Shown here: positions 1-64,000 of the stretch, piece by piece | Layout: the number at the start of each line of letters is the position of its first letter | How positions within the stretch are numbered: the first letter of the stretch is position 1 | Made by a program: the position numbers and the translations under genes | Origin: Hyperoplus lanceolatus | Taxonomy: Eukaryota; Chordata; Actinopteri; Uranoscopiformes; Ammodytidae | Assembly (NCBI GenBank): GCA_026929865.2 | Contig: CM049403.1 | Location: forward strand, 806,001 to 870,000 | Length of the DNA stretch: 64,000 nucleotides | Direction of reading: 5' to 3' | Notes under the pieces: model-generated | What the model was told of the DNA's origin: nothing | Seen by the model: the letters and a program-made list of their open reading frames with translations, nothing else | The model's database searches: none

Positions 1-323
1 ACTTTGCTAGGCTCACCAGAAGCTAAAAACCTGTGTAGTGGCAGATTTTGCATATGATATATCTCTGGACTCAAATGTTGGAATACTTATTAATGCAATA
101 GGAAACATTGTTATTATCTTGTATAGACTTATAAGTGTAATGAAATATATTGCATGTTGGTTAATTGTAAACTGAAATTAAGATTGCTCAAATGCGTATC
201 CAACAAACCACTCAGACGGGCCACACCAACCTGACCCCTCCCATGTTTTACAATAACAATGCATGTATATTAGAACTGTCTGAAGAACAGCCTGTCACTC
301 ACTGTTAGACGCCTGTCTGTCTC

Positions 324-400
324 CCCAGCTTCCTTAAGTATCTCCCCCTCCTCTTATAATACAATTTAGTCGTCTTCCCCCACCCAGCTTCCTTAAGTAT
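324..400 (+). repeat. 18-bp direct repeat in AT/CT-rich intron DNA
   Basis: CCCAGCTTCCTTAAGTAT occurs at 324-341 and again at 383-400. The surrounding 180-570 region, with AATAAATAAA near 530, has the look of an old LTR or 3' UTR fragment, but no paired end was found. Otherwise nothing is recognised in 1-590. Confidence 0.35.
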
Positions 401-594
401 GTATATTTGAGCCCGTCTACCTGTCTCCTACGATGTCCTTAAATATGTCATGACTTTAAGAGAACGGGGTCACTCCTTGCAACATACTACATGTATTGGA
501 ACTAGTGACCACTCTTGCTATTGATTGAAAATAAATAAATATTACAAACGTATCACTCTGCTTGATTTCCTCATAACACCTGATTTCATCTTTT

Positions 595-1203
595 GTGGGA
601 ATAATTTTAGATCGGCAGGACAAATCCAATTTAAAAATAAAGCAAGCCTGGGAAAAAGACTTAAACATTGGAATAACTGACGATGTTTGGGAGGGAGCGT
701 TAAAAAGCATAAAATCCTACTCTTTAAACTCGAGGCTTCAGTTAATTCAATTCAAGGTCACACTTAGATTGCACTACTCTAAGGTTAAACTGCATGGCTT
801 TTTCCCAAGTCTTTCACTTTTATGTAACACGTGTAAGATTGCAGAGGGTACACTTGCGCACCATTTTTGGGAATGTCCAAATCTCTACAATTTTTGGTGT
901 CTTTTATTTAAATGGTATTCTGATGTTCCCTTGGCTCCTGACCCAGAAACCGTCCTGTTTTGCCATTCCACAGCCCTGGAAAGATTGGACCATGAAGCAC
1001 GTATAATCATAATTTATGGTATGGTAATCGCCAAAAGATGCATATTAAAACTTTGGAAATCCGACCTGGCCCCTCGGTTCGAGGATTGGCTGAAGGAAAT
1101 GGTGGGCATTTTGTACGTAGAGAAATTGAGGTACGAGATGTCAGAACACCCCCACAGATTCTCCACTATATGGGGCCCAGTGCTCCAGCACTTAAGAAAA
1201 TAG
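595..1203 (+). pseudogene. C-terminal fragment of an L1-clade LINE ORF2
   Basis: The 202-codon open frame has the layout of the extreme C terminus of fish L1/Swimmer-type reverse transcriptases: W-x-KDL at the start, LIQFKVTLRLHYSK, then a zinc-finger-like C-x2-C-x8-H-x4-C (CNTCKIAEGTLAHHFWEC), followed by FW. The RT and endonuclease parts are absent, so it is a 5'-truncated copy. The LINE tail continues to an A-rich end near 1792, interrupted by another repeat at about 1365-1690. Inserted in the mcf2l2 intron or downstream region. Confidence 0.75.
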
Positions 1204-1364
1204 CTGTGTGAGGTTTGCCCCAGTTTTGTCTTTGTTTTAGCTTTGTTTCGTTTTCTGTTTATTTACAGCTTATTTTCTTACTTTTCTTAATGTTATCTTA
1301 TTTATTTATTTCACTTTTGTTTATGTGAGGGAGGGGGGAGGGGTGTATATGTAATGTATGTAAG

Positions 1365-1690
1365 ACTGCAACTAACAATTATTTTAGTTGCAATCAATTA
1401 AACCGATTATTGATTGATTGTTGAAATGACCGCCAACCATTTTGATAAACGATTAATAATTTTGGAAAAAAAATTCGGTAGAAAATGTCCAGGTTCTCTG
1501 ATTTCAACTTCTCAAATGTGATCTTTTTAAGGTTTCTTTGGCCCTGTTATGAAAGTGAACTGAGATGTCCGTGTGTGTTGGACATTGCAATACATTTGAG
1601 GACGTCAACATGGGCTTGGAAAGGCTGATCGGCATTTTTGACCGTTTTCTGACATTTTGCGGACCAAAACACTAATAGTTGCAGCTCTAA
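1365..1690. mobile_element. GCAACTA-ended DNA MITE inside the LINE tail
   Basis: About 325 bp with inverted ends: GACTGCAACTAACAATTATT on the left and ACTAATAGTTGCAGCTCTAA on the right. This resembles a very common teleost repeat that starts GGGCTGCAACTAACGATTA. It lies in the 3' tail of the L1 fragment, so it landed after that LINE. The ends are diverged and no clear target duplication is visible. Confidence 0.55.
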
Positions 1691-2190
1691 TTGTGTGTGT
1701 TGATTTATTCTGTCTTTTGTTTTTGTTTGTTTTAAGTTTGTATGTAACGAAAATTGCAAAAAATCACCAAAATAAAATGTTAAAAAAAAAAAGCATTGGG
1801 TATTGCAATTTCACACGTGTACAAACAGAAGCTTAATTCATTTGATGTGTGCTATGTAAATAAATATAAGCGATTTGATACAAGTAGCTCTTGGCCACTT
1901 TAATTTTTTCAAAGTAGCTCTCAGTTCAAAAAAGGTTGGAGACCCCTGCACTACACCTTGGGAGGGCGTCCATAAACACAGGCATACTGCAACACGGCTC
2001 CCTCCCTTCCACACGCATCTAAGAATCAATTACAACTAATCAGATCAAAGTCTACCAAGGGCGTTCTATAGCCCTGTCAGACACTCCTCAGCTTACACTC
2101 CAAAATGTTGAGACACTTTACTAACCAAACCCTCTGTGGTGAACAGACATTTCTTTTTAAAGACAAACCCTTCAATTAAACTATACCTGT

Positions 2191-2826
2191 TTAAAGGTCA
2201 CATATTATGCTAAATGCACTTTTTAAATGTGTTCTAACATATCCATGGGGCCACGGTGTGCCTAGAGACTGCCAAAATATAAAAAAATAACAATCTCTCC
2301 TTTTCTTACTGTCCCCCTTTCTGAAACCCCCCCCCCCAATATACTCCAGTCAGAATTCTCGCCGACTATTACGTAATAGTCGGCACAGTCACATCCCCAT
2401 ATTTTCTTTATATGTCCATGCTTCCGATGCTCCCCCCCCACATTAGTAACCAGAAATGTCCACCTTGCAGTGGTCTATGATAACCCCACCCTCCCATTTT
2501 TTATTGGTCCACGGCCCCGAGATCCCGTGCCCGAGTAATGCTGCAACGCGCGCTCCGGCCATGCCCCCACCTTCCTGCTCAAATCTGCCCGTGTGCTGCT
2601 GTTCCGGAAGGAAGGTAACCAAACACAACGGAGTGGGGTTTGCAGGGGGGGGGGGGAGAAGCACAAAGCCGAGTGTGGACAGAGACTGCTGTGCGCGCTC
2701 AGATGAGAGGAACAGTTTCCCGAAAATCTACATGTTTTTTTGTGCTGTGATTCGTGTCAGGTTGCTCCATAGGAGTCATTAATGAGACATTAAGACCAGA
2801 AAAGTAGTATAATAGGAGATCTTTAA
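2191..2826. mobile_element. TTAA-flanked non-autonomous DNA element
   Basis: TTAA at 2191-2194 and 2823-2826 bracket a 628-bp element whose ends are imperfect inverted repeats (AGGTCACATATTATGCT against AGATCTCCTATTATACT). TTAA duplication is the mark of piggyBac or Kolobok transposition. No transposase is encoded. Its last 150 bp recur at 61473-61652. It ends about 100 bp from mcf2l2 exon L. Confidence 0.7.
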
Positions 2827-2929
2827 GCTTTGGTATAATGTACATAGAGGTCAAATGAATTAATTTAACCAGGTTGAAACAAGAGCTGGCCCCTTCAGTT
2901 CAGCAAAGTCACAAGGTGTACATTCTGAC

Positions 2930-62871
<59,942 letters not shown>

Positions 62872-62997
62872 CTGGAGAACCAAAGAGAGGGCGGAGTCAG
62901 GGAGCGACAGAAAATAAGAGAGTGAAGCATAATGTTGCGCACACTGGAATATTAGTACTTTTCTTGTATCATATCCCAAATCATCTTTAGTTATATA

Positions 62998-63617
62998 CAG
63001 TCCTGGACAAAAGTCTTGTCACTTATCTATTTTGTAGAAACAACAGCTTATAACCTGACTTTTAATTAATCCATTGGTTTTAGAAATGGCTAATATGAAA
63101 GCTAAAACCCTCCCAAATGATGTTTAATAAATTAAAATAAATTTGCTTCACTGAAGAAATATAGATCATTTAATGAACACAGAAAGGTCAGATGTTGGCA
63201 GGACAAAAGTCTTGTTGCCTACAGAGAGTAATGTGAAAATGTAGCAAATAATTTACTTCAAATACAGAAATATGTCGCATAACATCAGTGAATTAAGTAG
63301 TGGTGCTGTGAGATCCATATTTAATATCTTGTATGACTTCCATGAGCTTGAAGGGCTGCATCCATGCTGTTTGACAATGATTCATACAATCTATTGATGA
63401 AGTCATCAGGAATAGCAAAGAAAGCAGTCTTACATGCCTCCCAGAGCTCATCAAGATTCTTTGGTTTGGTCTTCCATGCTTCCTCTTTCATTCTACCCCA
63501 GACATGCTCAATGATGTTCATGTCTGGTGACTGGGCTGGCCAGTCCTGCAGCACCTTGATCTTCTTCGCCTTGAGGAACTTTGATGTAGAGATGGAAGTA
63601 TGCGATGGAGCAACCAT
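62998..63617 (-). mobile_element. second Tc1-like family, 3' part
   Basis: The terminal repeat CAGTCCTGGACAAAAGTC follows TA at 62996-62997. GGACAAAAGTCTTGT occurs twice, at 63005 and 63201, the IR/DR spacing of about 200 bp used by Sleeping Beauty-like Tc1 elements. The transposase C terminus lies between. Distinct from the family at 47954. Confidence 0.8.
63321..63617 (-). pseudogene. Tc1-like transposase C-terminal fragment
   Basis: 98 codons carrying VLQDWPAQSPDMNIIEHVW, the third catalytic acid region (E in IIEHVW) of a DD34E transposase, then LWEACKTAFFAIPDDFINRL. Upstream sequence (63618-63780) no longer matches the transposase, so the catalytic Asp residues are missing. Confidence 0.8.
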
Positions 63618-63785
63618 GCGATGTAATTAAAACTAAGATTAATCTGCGAAATCCACCTTCCTAGTCGAATCAGTGTCCAGAAACCAGCACTAAACAAAAG
63701 GCAATTAAAAAAACGTGTGGCATTTTCTAAGGCCCACAGCCTGCTAAAAGGATGGACGCTGAAAAGTGGCAGAAGGTGGATTTCT

Positions 63786-64000
63786 CAAGGCAAGGCAAGG
63801 CAATTTTATTTATAGAGCACATTTCAGGCACAGGGCCACTCAAGGTGCTTCACAGGGTTAAAATCAAATAAAGAATACAAATGCAAAAAAAAAAAAGGAA
63901 CAAATTTAAAACATGGATAAAAATACAACATTTAAAGCTGCAGTTGAGAGTTGTTTTACTGTAATATTTGGCAGCTATATGTAGGTGAAGTGGTTTGAAA
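63786..64000 (-). mobile_element. L2 3' end, cut by the window edge
   Basis: It starts with TTGCCTTGCCTTGCC-type repeats (plus strand AAGGCAAGGCAAGGCAA) and CACCTTGAGTGGCCCTGTG read on the minus strand, the conserved L2 tail. The body continues past 64000. Confidence 0.7.

Noticed and set aside
180-590. Solo LTR of an endogenous retrovirus or LTR retrotransposon
   Set aside because: It has an AATAAA-like motif and CT-rich stretches, but no paired TG...CA ends with a target duplication could be found.

Overview
The window is nuclear DNA of a ray-finned fish (teleost). It holds spliced vertebrate genes with GT-AG introns, very long dinucleotide microsatellites, and the repeat mix typical of teleosts: Tc1-like, hAT-like and TTAA-targeting DNA elements, L2, L1/Swimmer-like and R4/Rex6-like LINEs, and a tRNA-derived SINE. 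The species cannot be told from the sequence alone.

Two real genes account for the conserved coding sequence. The minus strand carries 12 consecutive exons of a Dbl/Dbs-family RhoGEF between 62871 and 2930. They run from the spectrin-repeat part (62-60 kb) through a proline-rich linker to the end of the DH domain (26-2.9 kb). All exon phases match across the 1449 coding bases (483 codons). The N-terminal CRAL-TRIO part lies beyond 64000 and the PH/SH3 part lies before position 1. The 24.4-kb intron between the exons at 50558 and 26179 contains, on the opposite strand, a complete single-exon b3gnt5 gene (45333-46487), which makes the lactotriaosylceramide core of glycolipids. From memory, mammalian B3GNT5 lies inside MCF2L2 in the same antisense way, so the host gene is best called mcf2l2.

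The rest is mostly nested transposable elements. 3.7-5.9 kb is a hAT-type element with a second hAT-type element inside it, both with 8-bp target duplications. 5.9-8.4 kb holds hAT-like debris and a tRNA-SINE. 10.4-11.2 kb is another hAT-type element. 11.5-20.8 kb is a TIR element split by an approximately 8-kb L1-like LINE that itself carries three later insertions. 21.3-22.4 kb is another TIR element. 26.3-29.6 kb is a MITE split by an L2 LINE and a TTAA element. 31.2-32.8 kb is a second L2. 35.4-36.5 kb holds an inverted-repeat element with a palindromic 22-bp minisatellite and a TTAA MITE. 39.5-40.8 kb is an intact 445-codon R4-like C-terminal ORF. 42.2-42.7 kb is a nearly perfect fold-back element. 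43.6-44.2 kb is a piggyBac-like remnant. 48.0-50.3 kb is a Tc1-like transposase cut four residues before its third catalytic acid. 54.4-59.4 kb holds an inverted duplication and a cluster of GGGGTTGAA-type motifs. 63-64 kb holds a second Tc1-like family and an L2 end.

No prokaryote-like system, CRISPR array or operon is present. The best leads are the places where mobile or simple-repeat DNA presses directly on mcf2l2 or b3gnt5 splice sites, the fold-back element that has trapped foreign sequence, and the unexplained motif cluster at 57.3-58.8 kb.
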